In this document: positions 63,909 through 64,000 of the stretch, piece by piece
Layout of the letters: each line of letters begins with the position of its first letter
Numbering within the stretch: position 1 is the first letter of the stretch
Assembly: GCA_958295825.1 (NCBI GenBank)
Contig: OY282375.1
Coordinates: 1,721,489 to 1,785,488 of the forward strand
Length of the DNA: 64,000 bases
From: an uncultured Candidatus Entotheonella sp.
GTDB taxonomy: Bacteria; Tectomicrobia; Entotheonellia; Entotheonellales; Entotheonellaceae
Direction of reading: 5' to 3'
Made by a program: the position numbers and the translations under genes
Notes under the pieces: generated by a model
What the model was told of the DNA's origin: nothing
Databases searched by the model: none
The model's input: the letters and a program-made list of their open reading frames with translations, nothing else

Positions 63909-64000
63909 TTGGCGTTCCAGCCGAGCGCGATGGCCCGTAGAACCAACTCCACCGGATCGTCGGGCGCCGGGGCGAGTTCAGCCCGGAACGCCGGCCAAGG
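63899..64000 (-). CDS. Partial gene, C-terminus only
   Basis: An open frame enters from the right edge and ends VELVLRAIALGWNAKWS, then TGA at 63901-63899, overlapping the cbiB start. Its position suggests another cobalamin-synthesis gene, but 33 residues are not enough to name it. Confidence 0.5.
   Translation of the reverse strand, partial: PWPAFRAELAPAPDDPVELVLRAIALGWNAKWS

Noticed and set aside
1-64000. CRISPR arrays, rRNA or tRNA genes
   Set aside because: No regularly spaced short repeats, rRNA signatures or convincing cloverleaf sequences were seen on reading; a covariance scan was not possible.

Overview
This 64 kb window has high GC and Gram-negative content: a TonB-dependent receptor, lipoproteins and cobalamin transport. 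It most resembles a contig from a proteobacterium, perhaps a gammaproteobacterium. The many SEL1 and ankyrin repeats and the heavy insertion-sequence load suggest a host-associated or otherwise IS-rich lineage. The taxon is an inference. Many genes carry a single frameshift, stop or internal deletion, so either genome decay or residual assembly indels must be considered throughout.

Layout. 1-6.4 kb: the end of arfB, a TbpB-like lipoprotein, a DUF2236 oxygenase, a sulfotransferase, a linalool dehydratase/isomerase-family gene and a Tat-exported aldo/keto reductase. 6.5-11.6 kb: a SEL1/peptidoglycan-binding/trypsin-like protein, a flavoprotein-SelD fusion, NIPSNAP and DUF1499. 11.7-15.6 kb: an IS1595-type transposon carrying a broken DNA methyltransferase, joined to a truncated IS66. 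16-24 kb: a TM0106-type nuclease facing a five-gene defence-like operon (Xre regulator, PD-(D/E)XK Fe-S nuclease, long prokaryotic Argonaute split by an IS5-family element, small helical protein, HExxH protein). 24-34 kb: IS remnants, a DUF1399/TauD pair, toxin-antitoxin remnants, a second IS66 beside a type III Mod fragment, an LLM flavoenzyme and an aldo/keto reductase. 34-40.7 kb: a cluster of secreted, coiled-coil, ankyrin and SEL1 genes, then an Rpn nuclease. 40.7-49.8 kb: a decayed resolvase/DDE/ATPase transposon, a PIN/Xre-ImmA pair, a truncated AMP-ligase, a third IS66, GPP34 and an IS5. 49.9-56.3 kb: a catabolic run (D-aminoacylase, acyl-CoA dehydrogenase-like, enolase superfamily, CaiB/BaiF CoA transferase). 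57-64 kb: a minus-strand vitamin B12 block (cbiB, broken cobO, riboswitch, btuB-like receptor, BtuFCD-like ABC transporter).

Two findings stand out. First, in the linalool dehydratase/isomerase-family gene the only two in-frame stops over about 270 codons are TGA codons nine codons apart. They sit where this family has its two catalytic cysteines. Each is followed by its own hairpin, and the second hairpin has a GGUCU loop at the same distance as in the E. coli fdhF SECIS. Together with selD about 5 kb away, this suggests a previously undescribed selenocysteine enzyme, although the gene also has two frame disruptions. Second, the Argonaute operon couples a catalytic-looking pAgo to an Fe-S nuclease and to a putative zinc metallopeptidase, a partner I do not know from described pAgo systems.
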